Notes under the pieces: model-generated
Told to the model about the DNA's origin: nothing
What the model saw: only the letters and a program-made list of their open reading frames with translations
Database searches by the model: none
Part shown: positions 35,557 to 47,043 of the stretch, piece by piece
Layout: every line of letters begins with the position of its first letter
Numbering within the stretch: the first letter of the stretch is position 1
Origin: Filosporella fistucella
Lineage: Eukaryota > Ascomycota > Leotiomycetes > Helotiales
Direction: 5' to 3'
Length of the DNA: 64,000 nt
NCBI GenBank assembly: GCA_030077755.1
Contig: JAQJZZ010000019.1
Location: 446,501-510,500, forward strand
Made by a program: the position numbers and the translations under genes

Positions 35557-38500
35557 GCCGTCTCCTCTGGATCACCCTCCTTCGCAGCTCGGGGAGCTAC
35601 GATTGTTCCCGATCGACTCGAAATTCGGGGACGATGGTTGTCGAGATCTTTTGGTTCTTCATTCGCGACGACGGTAATGTTTGTTGTAAATAGGTAGATG
35701 TGCGTTGTTGGTGTTCTGTTGCTTCAGGTATGACGTAGGCACCGCAAGTATGTACAAAGAACTTCAGGGTCGGCAGGAGCACAAATTCAATAGTGCACTG
35801 CGAGTCTAACGAGTTGTCGAAAGCGGCCAGGTTGAGAGACAGTAGAATGCTGCGTTTATGAAGAAGAAGAAAGGAACTCTTCAGTATGCGTCGAGTAAGA
35901 GGCGGAGTGAAGCGTGTAGGGCAGAAAAGAGTAGGGGGCGACTGAAAAGGATCGGGCAGGAAGGGTCGTCGTCTTCTTTCGTCTTTGGCTTCTGATCTCT
36001 GGCGCTCTTTTTTCGAGTGGTACAGGTGGATAATGATCAAATCAAGCAATGTACCGCAACCGTACCGTACAGAGTGGTTAGGTACTCGCCTCGTCCAGGA
36101 ACACGCTCTCTCAGAGGGAAAACCTTGCCGGAGACCGTTAGAAAGGCACCCCGAGGAAAAGCAGGTCGCCCAGAAAACAGCTGTTGTGGTTTTCGGGACG
36201 ACAATCGTTTTTATTAGTTCTCCAGGATGCAATCGATCCAAATCAGTAGATTAGAGTCCGGAAAGATGGATGGTAAGGTAATTTCTGGTGTTTTTCTTCT
36301 TCTTCACCTCCTCAGCCGATCACATCATATCACTCAAGAAGAAGATTTCGATAACAATAACAACTCTGGCAGGACACAACACACAGGCAGGACAAGCTCG
36401 ACACGGCGGGAAATTATTTCGTGGGTATTTGGTGGGTTCGCATCTGCTTTAACTTCTCCATCTACATCACTAACACGCCACTTTTAATATCCCTGCGCGG
36501 GGGCCCACAGCTTAACATCAGACGCTGGAGCACTGCACAGGTACAGACTGTCTGACTGTGCAATTTCAATTTGTCGGTCAGTAAGTACCTAGATACCAAA
36601 GTATGGCCAGTTGAGCCAGTCCATATCCTCGTATGTACTTGTACCTGGGTATCTACACAGACACAAGAGGGCTTGATTGCTAGTTGCTGCAATTGCTTCT
36701 AATTTGCTTCCAGAAGAACAGCCAAAAGTCAAAGTCAACGCCAAAAACCCCTTCGGTCGTTGTGGTTCGCAGTCAACACACACACCTACAGATCTTACAT
36801 CCACTTCGATACTTACATCCGTATACTTAGCTTGGGCATCCATGGCAGATGGAGCTGGTGTTGGACCCCTAATACAGAATGCCGACGCTGATAGACCTAA
36901 CCCTAGCTCATAGTGGAAATCGGGACCCATTTGCAGCCTCGTTCATTCTTGTTGGAAAAGGATCGGCAGGGAGAAGAGGTGAGAAGAGGACAGAAATATG
37001 AGTAGGAAGAGGGGGGAACCAACAAGAGAAATGAGATGAGGAACTGAGGAAACTTCGAAAAAGATTCGTCATATTATATCATACATAGTATGAAATGACA
37101 GATAGGTGAGAAGTATTTACGGCCAATAGGCATCTCCTCAACCACATCTACAAAACATTGCCTGGTCTTGATGGCGGGGCGTGCCGGCAACGAAGGGGTA
37201 TTAGTTCAATGACCAGCAAGTTAAGGCTAGATCGGCTTGTTTGTAAGTTCATCCATATAATACAAGATAAATATGTATATTATGATACTCATTATTATCA
37301 TGCATGTCTACTAGACAAAACTCCAGCTCAGTTCTTCCGTCTCCCTGCCTTCCCCTCCTCACCCTCCTCCACGAGTCGCCATGCCATCTGTGGTACAAAC
37401 GCATGCAGACTTTTCATTTCACACCTCCCGAATTGAAAGACTCTGAGACAACCACCCTTTCCACCCCAGCTGTCAATGACGTCGATGGCGTCAGCAATGA
37501 CGCTCTCTCGATCCACCCATCTCATCAACATCCAATCATCAAGGTCACAAGTCGACCCACTGGCACGACCCTGAATGATCTCATGCATGCCCAGTTAGGA
37601 AATATCACGTGTGGCACATACTTTGTACAAGGAATTGGAACTGGAAAGCTGCAGATAGGCGAATGGTGACAACCACGAACGCCTGTGGACCGGGAGGTTG
37701 AACCGCTGAAGGGAGGGGAATGGAAGGGAAGGGAAGGGAAGGGAAGGGAAGGGAAGGGAAGGGAAGGGAAGGGTACGAAGGGAGGGCGGGATGCTCTGCG
37801 TCGGGATCGCTTTGGATATTGCAATTGGTTGGCCAAAATACGATCAATACAACTACCAGCTTGGAGCTTGAAATGGACGAAATATTGGCAGGCACAAAAG
37901 GGAACTTGTTTTGTCTTGAAGCTCTGTGAAAAGTCGAGGAAGGCTGGGCTGGGAAACAATCCAAGTATATGACCGCATGATTACGTTTTGGGACCACCCG
38001 ACCACACAGTTTGACAATCAAATCGCAGAGATGGGAGCAAGGAATTCGGATATTTACTGCTCCAATAAAATGTTGGGATGCAGCTTGGAGTGTAACATGA
38101 GTGGAACCAATTGTAGCCACACAGTTGAAGCCTCACTTCGAGGCTGTCGCCGTATCATACCAGTAATCGCCGATTCGATATTACTTGCATTCGGAGATGA
38201 TCTTGAGTATCAGTTCTTATATGTAGGCTCGAGGTAGGTCACTTACATCAAGAATATCATAGTAAGGAAGAATTTATAATTGTGCAAGAGGAATTCAGGA
38301 AAATTGTACCAAACTCTACCTTACCATGCATCCGGGTTGGTCCTGTTATCACCATATTCGAGTATATTTACAGAATCGCCTGAGAGGCATCGCATAGCTT
38401 CCAGAGAGGGTTTCTGTAGATTAATGCACATTGTAGTATCCCAAGAAGATATGATATTCTCTTGAAGCTATTATGCTAGTTACTCTCCAGCAACCTGCAA

Positions 38501-39139
38501 CCATTTAACATATTCGAATACCTAACCACTACTGCAATATTTCCACCATCAGCTTAACAAATCCATCTATAAAAATTATGCTCACTTCTAACAATTAAGA
38601 ATCATTACCTCTGTGTGCATATCAAGACTGTACATCATCATTTATTTCGGAGAATTAATTACATGGCTGCAAATACTTCCAAAAACAATTCAAGCTCTCA
38701 CCTCTCACTGTACGGAGGTACTGCAGCTCCGTACCGTTCCTGAACCTTAATTCTGGCTGCGGGGGCTAGATCAGCCTACTGCGCCATCCTCAAACAGGCA
38801 AGTACCTGAGCTCTCTCCGCACCTCACCTGCACTCTAAGCTTACCTACCTTATTCCCTTCATCCATCAACCATCAACAACCTCCAAAATCTTGGGAAAGC
38901 TTTTGCATCTTGGGAATCTTGGGAATCTTTGGGAGAGATAGCTGAACGGAGCATTGACTTCTCTGCTCAGCGTTTTGGGCAACCTGGCATCTGAACATTG
39001 CGGCCGGAGCAAGTCACGATCACAATCCAGGAAAGCGGAGAGATCTCGCGAGAGGCAACTGAGGAATACGCCGGTTTTTGCTAATTTTGTCATCCCGCTT
39101 GCGGGGATACTGAGTGTGATAGCTGCGAGGATATACGAT
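35557..39139. other. Divergent intergenic region with a GGGAA repeat; no gene seen
   Basis: It separates the start of the PAS histidine kinase (-) from the M13 peptidase (+), so both promoters lie here. A 214-codon open frame upstream of the kinase (35597-36241, -) lacks an ATG at its 5' end, is out of frame with the kinase and probably falls in its 5' leader. A (GGGAA)n microsatellite lies at 37726-37773. Confidence 0.55.
37726..37773. repeat. (GGGAA)9 microsatellite
   Basis: Nine perfect GGGAA units plus GGG form a homopurine strand of about 48 bp. It creates meaningless repetitive ORFs (KGREG- or FPSLP-like) on both strands. Confidence 0.95.
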
Positions 39140-41810
39140 ATGGGTGCTGGTCAACCTTCTAGGTCGCAGGGCCAGGCTGAGTCGGAGAGAACGCCTCTAC
39201 TTCCACAGTCCGAACGAGCACATGAAGAGAGAGCTGCTCGGCCTAGGAAGAGTGCTGCAACATGGGTTATTCGAAATGCGGTTATTGTGTTTATGAGCGT
39301 ATTGGTTTGTGCAGCTGTTATTATACTTTGCGTATTCTTTGGAGGTATGTATAAATCTTGATATGTATAATCCGTCATGAGCGAGCCATCACTAATACTG
39401 CCCAGTATATCGTAAGAAAGAAACAAATACGAAATCGAGTGTCTGCATGACTCCTGCTTGCGTACATGCCTCTTCCGAAATCCTCTACAACCTCTCTCCC
39501 GATTACAAACAACTTGATCCGTGTAATAATTTTGAGGAATTGGTGTGTGGTGGATGGGATGATCGTCATGATCTTCGACCTGATCAAGGTGATGCATTTA
39601 CTGGCACAATAATGAGTGAGAACTCGCAGATGCTGCTTAGACATATTCTTGAGGCTCCGTATCCAAGTGATTCTAAGGTCAGTAAAGCCTGAAGTTTGTT
39701 TACCCAAAACTAATTCATAGAAGCACTCGGCATTCTCTCCTGCGCAATTAGTCGAAACACTCTCCTCCGTCGATGAACAGAATTTCAACAAATTGAAGTC
39801 TGCATATGATGCCTGTATGGATGAGGATACAATCAAGGATACGGGGGTAAAGCCGTTACTCGAGATTCTACATCAGGTAGCAGATATGTTTCCAGTCAAA
39901 GAAACCGCATTCCGAAAGAGAACCCCTCTCACAACTCAAGATGGCAAAGATATGGCAGAAACGGTGCTGTACCTCTCGAAACTTGGCGTTTCATCACTTG
40001 TATCCTTCGGTGCAGGTGCTGATGACAAAGATCCCGATACCGTAGTTGTGCAGGCATCACCTCCTAGGAGAATTGGACTTCCAGCAAAAGATTATTACAA
40101 AGATGCGGACATATTGAAGAAGTACCAAGAGACGATAGCTGCTATACTTGAAAAGCTCCACCCAGACCACAAGAAGGAAAACTCGACAATTCACGCTCAA
40201 TGGATGAAAGTCAAAGGACATGGCAGCATCGCAGTTCGTGGACAGAGTGACGATTTCGCTCGTGACGTTATTAAACTAGAGAAGAAATTGGCTGCCGCAT
40301 CACCAAACGCCGAGGACAGTGATGATGTTACTGTAGGTCCATTGGTTCCATCGAGTAACTATACTAACAGTATCAGAAATACTACAACCCGATGTCTCTC
40401 AAAGATGCTGACGCGTTGACTCCATCACTTCATTTAGCGACTATTATCAATGGACTTGCTCCCGGAGACTTTAAAACTGAGAGGCTTATTGTTATGTCAC
40501 CTACCTACATGACAAACCTCACAAGCATATTATCAGAAACCTCGAAAGAAGTTCTACAAACATACTTTATGTGGAAAGTCATTCAATCTTATGCACCAGT
40601 CGTTGAGGCAGATGAAATCAAACCATACAAAAGATTTATCAACGAACTGCAAGGAAAGGTAATGGCAGCTCGATTCTTCTTGATACACAATACTGACTTT
40701 TTAGGATCCCGAATCAACTCCAGACCGTTGGAGGACTTGTGTAAACCATGTCGATGATGGTCTTGGTTGGATTTTGAGTCGATTTTTCGTTGAGAAAGCT
40801 TTCTCGGAGAAAGCCAAGACCTTCGGCGATCAGATTGTTTCTGATATTAAGGAGATGTTCATTGAGAAACTCAAGAAGACTACATGGATGGATAAGAGTG
40901 TCATTGAGTTGGCCATCGAAAAAGTGCATAAGATTGTACAGAAGATTGGTTACCCTACTCAGGTATTTCACCCCCGCGACTGACTCTTTGTATCATTCCA
41001 CTAACACCTTTCTAGAGCCCCGATATCATGAACCCACCCAGCTTGCAAGACTACTACCAATCTATCAACGTTACACCAACTACATTCTTCCAAAACGCTC
41101 TCTCCATGAACCGTTTCGATGTCGCACGGGAGTGGTCTAGTCTTGGAAAGCCAGTCGATCGTAACGAATGGGGCATGACAGTACCGACTGTTAATGCTTA
41201 CTACAATCCACCAGGAAATGAGATTGTTTTCCCCGCTGGAATCATGCAATTCCCGGTATTTGATGTCAACGTACCACAATATCTTAGCTATGGTGCATTT
41301 GGCTCTGTCTCTGGACACGAACTTTCGCATGCCTTTGACTCAACTGGACGTCATTACGATCAGAATGGCAACTATACTGATTGGTGGACGGACAGTACAG
41401 TTGCTGGATTCAAGGAGAGAGCGGAATGCTTCGTGGATCAGTACGGCAAGTACACTGTACCAGGCCCAGATGATAAACCACTTCATGTTAATGGCAAACT
41501 CACTCTTGGTGAGAACATCGCCGATGCAGGTGGTGTGACAGCAGCGTTTGCAGCCTGGCAAAAGCGTCGATCGGAAACCCCCAACGAAGATCTCCCAGGC
41601 TTAGAGTATTTCTCCCAAGAACAACTCTTCTTCGTCAGCTATGCCAATTGGTGGTGTGGTAAGAGTAGGAAGGAGACAGCTATCAATCGTATCTATACCG
41701 ACCCACATGCACCGAAATGGGCACGTATCCTTGGTACGATGGCGAATTCTAGGGATTTCAAGGAGAGTTTTAAGTGTGAGAAGAAGGAACCAGTTTGTGA
41801 ATTATGGTAG
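39140..41810 (+). CDS. M13 (neprilysin/endothelin-converting enzyme) zinc metallopeptidase, six exons
   Basis: Exons 39140-39344, 39406-39677, 39721-40332, 40377-40658, 40705-40962 and 41016-41810 sum to 2424 nt, 807 residues. The start is the first ATG of the open frame; the frame upstream begins only with a TTG. A type II membrane protein: short Arg/Glu-rich cytoplasmic tail, membrane anchor at about 46-67, then a lumenal or extracellular ectodomain with paired cysteines (VCMTPAC, DPCNNF, VCGGW). The catalytic half has the NAYYNP-type substrate-binding motif, the HELSH zinc site (644-648), the GENIAD motif with the third zinc ligand Glu (709), and a C-terminal CELW like the family's CxxW end. 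All catalytic residues are present. Introns are very short (61, 43, 44, 46, 53 nt). The likely role is cleavage of peptides at the cell surface or in the secretory pathway; the substrate is unknown. Confidence 0.94.
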
Positions 41811-42844
41811 TCTTGCATGTATGTTGAGGCTAAGGCGTTGTTTTGGCACGATTTGAATGGACTGCATCAGGCTGTATTGGTACTTTTGTTTTGACATCAC
41901 GAATGGAAAGTGAGCGAACATGATACACAAGTATTATAAGCACATGAATCTATTGATCTTCTTCTCCTTGTACCCCCATCGCCGTCCTATTCCTACATAT
42001 AACCATCTTGGGAACCACGCAGTGATCGCGCTGTCCAAAACATCCGGATCCGTGTTCCTGCATCCCATCCTGCAAGACATCTCTAAATAGGTCCCCCCAC
42101 TGCTACCACATCGTGGCACAATACACAACTGCTACCCTATCCAACATAATGCAACACGAGCGAGGGATTTTTATTGGGTACCGAGGGCTTGGGAGAGGTT
42201 GCCAACGAAACGCGATTTATTGATTTTGAGGAATTGGTATTTGGGGTGATGTTTTGGGGGGAGGGGGGGGGGAGATATATTTGGGGATGATTGTGTTGGT
42301 TTTTTGGATGAAGGTATGTATTTAGTCCTCTTGATTATTTATTATCTTCTCTTTTCATTCCTCTCCCTCCCGATGTTTTCTTCCAAGTAAATTATATTCT
42401 TCCTTTCACGCCTGGGTTTTGATATATAGGGTTTTTGGTTCCGCTAGAGATTTAGAGGGATTTAGGTGGTGAGGGAGATAGATAGATAGCTGGGAGGGTG
42501 TTTATAAGAGAAGGGGAGAGAAGAGAAAGTATTTGGTGAAGGATAGAGTTTGGCGATTGCTGTGCTTTTGCGGGTATTAGAGGGATTGGGGGATTAGAAG
42601 TTTGGGTTTGAGTTTGTTTGGTGAAAGGTTGTGTAGGTAAAGGTGAATAGGTAGGAGAGGTAGGAAGGAAGAGTTTAAATCTCGAGTTTATGCTTCTCAC
42701 TTCACACCACCTTCAGGCTCATCTTCCAAGATCTAGACCTTTCTCTTCCTACCGAATCGAAACAGCAAGAATCAACGAATTCTAAACACTAAGAACGGGC
42801 AACTTCTCTTCATCTCAGATCCTGAGGTCACTCAGCATAAGCAT
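41811..42844. other. Intergenic region with a G-rich run; no gene seen
   Basis: This is the spacer between the peptidase stop and the acyl-CoA synthetase start. It contains a homopurine G-rich tract at about 42255-42274 and G/T-rich low complexity. The last 150 bp (CT-rich) probably form the synthetase promoter and leader. Confidence 0.55.
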
Positions 42845-45355
42845 ATGAAAATGGAGAATCCGAATAAAATATACACATCCTCGTCTTCGACGCTCCCGAG
42901 TATACCGACAGATATCTCTCTCTCGGCTTTCTTGTTTGAGTCGGAATTTAAGAATCCAGATGGTGTTGGGGAGGAGAAGGTGGTTTTTGAAGATGATTCT
43001 CCTGCACTTTCTGCCATCTCTGTGATTGATGATGAGAGAGATGGTGGGGAAGAGGATGGGGAGAATGGGAGTGAGAAGGGATTGAAGACTTATAATAGGG
43101 TTACGTATGGGGCGTTTAGAGAGGGGATTAGAAGGGATGCTAGAGTGTGGAGGGAGGGGTTTGGGGTTGGTGGTGAGGAGTGGGAGGATGGAGTTGTGGG
43201 GATTTGTGGAGGCAATTCCGTGAGTGTTTGGAATCTCATTTTGCCATTTTGAGAGAGGGAGAAAAGGGGGGAGGAGGAGTTAGAAGAGGGAAGAGAAGAA
43301 GTGGGAAGGGGGTTGGGATTGTGATTAGAGATGGAATTGATAATAAAAATGGAAAGGATTTGCTAATAAGAGTAGGTGAACTATATACGATGCCTTCATT
43401 CTATTCTTTGGGCTGGAGGAACTGTTGCGTAAGTCCTTTTTTTCCCTCTACTCACGAATCGGTTCTTAGATCTCCCCACCTAATTTTCTCTCCTGGGGCA
43501 ATATGTACTAAATTATAACTACTTCATATAGTCTCTTTAGCGCATACTCCACAATAGCAGATTTCAAACATGCTTTTGAGATTTGTAGACCGCGTATTAT
43601 GGTTATTGAAGGGGATGTAATTGAGAACGTCATCTCTGCTTTACGGGCACTTGGGTTAGAAGGGAAGACGAGGGTTGTTATCCTGGGTCCTTCAACTTCT
43701 CACTCGGGTCATCCTTACTTTACTGTAAATTCTCTTTTCCCCCATCACCTTAACTGTTATAGCTAACGAAATATAGTATCCAACCTCTTTCACCTCTTTT
43801 AAACAGCCTCTACCACTCTCAGCTCTCAAACAAACCAACAACGATCGCACAGCAATCATCTGTTTCTCATCTGGTACCTCAGGTCTACCTAAAGCGGTTG
43901 AGCTGAGCCATTATGCGTTAATAGCTTCGTTGATATGTTTGAGAGCTTCGGATAGGGAGTTCTATAGTTCGGCTGGGAGAGGAGTGTTTTTTGCGCCTCT
44001 GGGTCATATTTTTGGTTTGTGCTCTCTTCAAACATTCTTGGTTTATCTATCCCCGCTTTCCTTCTACCTCATTCTATTGCTCTTAAAGCGCAAAGAAAAC
44101 ACCTCTCATCAATGTCCCAAGAAATAAATTCCTACAAAATACAGAGCTAACACAAACTAGGTCTCAACACCTCCCTCCAAACCCTCTACCTCTTATCCTA
44201 TACCCTCCTCCTCAGGACCTACACACTCCCCCGTCTCCTCACATACACCTCCCTCACACGTTCCAATACGCTCCGTATCGTTCCTCCCATCGCTCTCGCT
44301 CTTTCCCTTCTCCCCACTGCTCAGATCAATGCACTGCGTTTAGAAAACGTAAAATGGATTCTATGTTCAGGAGCTAGGTTGGAGGAAAATGTGATTCGGA
44401 ATTTGAGAGAGAGATTGGGGAACGCGCCGATTTTTCAGGGGTACGGGATGACAGAGGCGAATATTTGTACGATGAGGGCTAGAGAGGGAATAGAGGGGAG
44501 GCTGGTGGGGAGTGTTGGGAGGGTGATGGCAGGGGTGTGAGTACATTTCTCTATTCCGAAGGTTTTTGTGATGGATTGGAAGGGGTTGACTAGAGCGGGA
44601 TCTGGAATAGGTTAATAAGGAATTTGAAAGCTGATTAGTATATGAATAGGGAAGCAAGACTCGTAGACGACTCTTTTAACGATGTTGACACTGGAGAGGC
44701 GGGGGAAATGGTTGTGAGAGGGCCTACGCTTTTTAGGTATTTCTTCCTTTCTCTTTGCACCCCGTCTAACTTTCTTGAGACTTTTTCTCATAGCCAAAAT
44801 TTGTGGCCAGATTACTGATATTTGATAGGCGATATATGAATAACCCTAAAGCGACAAAAGAAGCTTTACACGATGGCTGGTTCAAGACGGGTGATATATT
44901 AAGGGTAGATGAAGATGGATATTTTTGGTTAGTGGAGAGGAAGAAGGATTTGATCAAGTACAAAGGGTATGTCCATACACCCATACCTGTCTCCCCAACT
45001 AACGCAATAAAACAGGCTCCAAATCCCCCCTTCCCTCCTAGAATCCCACCTCTCTACCCACCCCTTTGTCCAAGACTCCGCGGTCTGTGCTCTATGGTCC
45101 TCATCCCTCCAAACGGAGCTGCCTATCGCGTACATAATCCTTTCTCCACTCGGTATTGCAGCTAAGAGAGAGGAAGGAGAAGAGAGTGTTAAGAAGGAAG
45201 TGAAGGAATGGGTTGATAAGAGGGTGGCGGGGTATATGAGGCTGAGAGGGGGAGTATTGGTGCTTGAGGAGTTACCGAGGGGAAAGACAGGGAAGGTTTT
45301 GAGGAGGTTATTGAGGGATGAACAAAAGGGGGAGAAGGAGAGGGCGAAGTTGTAG
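42845..45355 (+). CDS. Acyl-CoA synthetase / 4-coumarate-CoA ligase-like enzyme, eight exons, PTS1
   Basis: AMP-forming ligase that activates a carboxylic acid through an acyl-adenylate and transfers it to CoA. Exons: 42845-43219, 43376-43428, 43532-43724, 43777-44014, 44161-44536, 44650-44736, 44829-44966, 45016-45355 (1800 nt, 599 residues). All donors are GT and all acceptors AG; the third acceptor candidate of intron 1 (43375) is the one that avoids a stop and yields NSVNYIRCLHSILWAGGTVA. Motifs: phosphate loop SSGTSGLPK (238-246), YGMTE (381-385), TGD (Asp 463), RKKDLIKYKG, and RGKTGK with catalytic Lys 580. The C-terminal tripeptide AKL fits a type 1 peroxisomal signal, so the enzyme is probably peroxisomal. 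An acidic insert (about 60-80) precedes the first conserved segment. The substrate cannot be read from sequence alone; no biosynthetic neighbours are present. Confidence 0.93.
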
Positions 45356-45975
45356 AAGCGTTGGATAGGGGGAAAAGGGGATAGGAATGGGGATGGGAAC
45401 TGTGTGATTCTCTGATCTATCAGTGGAATGGCTTTTCGAACTCAATTGGGTCCCTTGAATACAAATGAACTCAGCAGAACAGCTTCCCCACGAACATTCG
45501 ACTGATAACGTGTGATGCGAGATATTCCACCTTCGCAATCGATCCTCATTATTCCCTCCTCGCCCCACCCCCATCAAAGTAAACAACACAATGTCCTGAC
45601 TAATATACAAGCAAATATCAAGGATCTTCCCCTAAGTGTTCAGACATATAACTTCTGATATATCGATACCAAAGCACGAGCCTAGAGATACGAAACCCAC
45701 TATAACACCGAAGGTGGATAACAGGCTAAGAAGGATGATATAATGATGAAGAAAATGAAAAGGTATATTTTATATTTTGAGGAGTTCTATAAAGTTACAA
45801 AATTTTGATAGGATTGTAGATGATATAAAGGTTTGAGAAAGCAATGGGATTTTCAGACGAATTATACCTTCCCATCCTTTCCTTACCCCGGGAAGTAGGT
45901 AAGTCTCATCTCATCTCACTACACCTTATTATAAAATGAAGATTATGCTATATCTCTCCTTACCGAGTCTCTCCC

Positions 45976-46032
45976 CTCCACGTTTAATCCTCAAAATATC
46001 TCTCCTCCACATTTAATCCTCAAAATATATAT
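45976..46032. repeat. 29-bp tandem duplication
   Basis: Two copies begin CTCCA at 45976 and 46005 and read (C/T)TTTAATCCTCAAAATAT-like; over most of the unit they differ mainly by one G-to-A change. Confidence 0.75.
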
Positions 46033-46464
46033 AGCAAGCAAGGACTTCCCTCGTATCATCCCCCTCGCTTCTGATAATACTCGCTTAGTAGTAGCATAAG
46101 GATAACAGAACGAGGATATCCCACGGAGGAATAGTTGGGACTTAGTGCATGAGGGATATAAAGGGACAGAAGATGCTACACCCTAGCTAAAGCATTGAAG
46201 TGATATAGCTTAACGGGTGGTTAAGAGCTAGGATGAGCTTTTGTGCTGCGTGGTTAGCGATCCTTGCGTAGGCAGAAGATGGGACGGGATGAGTTAGATG
46301 GTAGAGAGGGGAAAGTGAGGGGAGGTGTGAATTGAATTGATCTAATAAGATAAGGTAGTAAGACAATAAATATCTTGATAACAAGAAGAAACGTAGAAGA
46401 GAGATAGAAGAAAGTGCGTTATAATATCATCCAAAATATACCCCTCCCTCTAACCGAGCTTCTT

Positions 46465-46487
46465 CATCTGCATCTGCATCTGCATCT
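46465..46487. repeat. CATCTG hexanucleotide repeat
   Basis: Nearly four tandem CATCTG units. Confidence 0.85.
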
Positions 46488-46640
46488 CAGATGTGATTTT
46501 AAACCCGTGGCTGCACATCCGGCATCTTCAATCTTCACCGACCGGTCAGATCGGAGATATACCCGTGTGCAGCTATCAGCCCCTCTTACAAAAGTCTACT
46601 ATACCCCGCCGTATTGTATCAAGTTTGTAATCAAGTTCAT

Positions 46641-47043
46641 CCCGTGTGGTAGAAAAACTTAAAAATTACGCATTGAAGAAAGGGCTCTTAAAATCTTAAA
46701 ACCGAAGAATTGGTAGCTATAAAGCTAGAATTTGTAAGCTAGCTAAACTTTCGGCCTTTGTCGCGAGATGTCTAGGATTTAAGTTCTCTCCCAAAAATAG
46801 GCACTTTCAAAACAGAGATGTATTTGTGTAAGACTAATAAATAGTGCACTATACTTTATCCCGTGTAATAAGTCAAAAGTTAGAAAAACAATCGTAAGAC
46901 GCGGTGTATAAGAATTGAATTAAAGGATTACGCTTCAAACAATTCCCAAAGTCTAAGAACCGTAGACTTACTACCTGCAGAGCTAGCATTTCTACTTTAG
47001 TCTTTGTCGCAAGATGTCTAAGACTTTTAAACTTCTACTCCCG
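46641..47043. repeat. Diverged tandem pair of about 150-180 bp units
   Basis: Copy 1 (46641-46793) and copy 2 (46860-47043) both start CCCGTGT, share internal blocks such as GATTACGC/AATTACGC, a GCTAGAATTT/GCTAGCATTT block, and CTTTGTCGC(G/A)AGATGTCTA, and end TTCT(C/A)CTCCC-like. Several differences are G-to-A or C-to-T. This looks like an old duplicated non-coding element; the family is unknown. Confidence 0.65.

Noticed and set aside
35597..36241. 214-codon minus-strand ORF upstream of the PAS histidine kinase
   Set aside because: The 5' codon is TTG, it is out of frame with the kinase, and the translation has no domain. It is probably leader sequence.
37700..37960. ORFs with repeated KGREG or FPSLP units
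   Set aside because: They are pure products of the GGGAA microsatellite.
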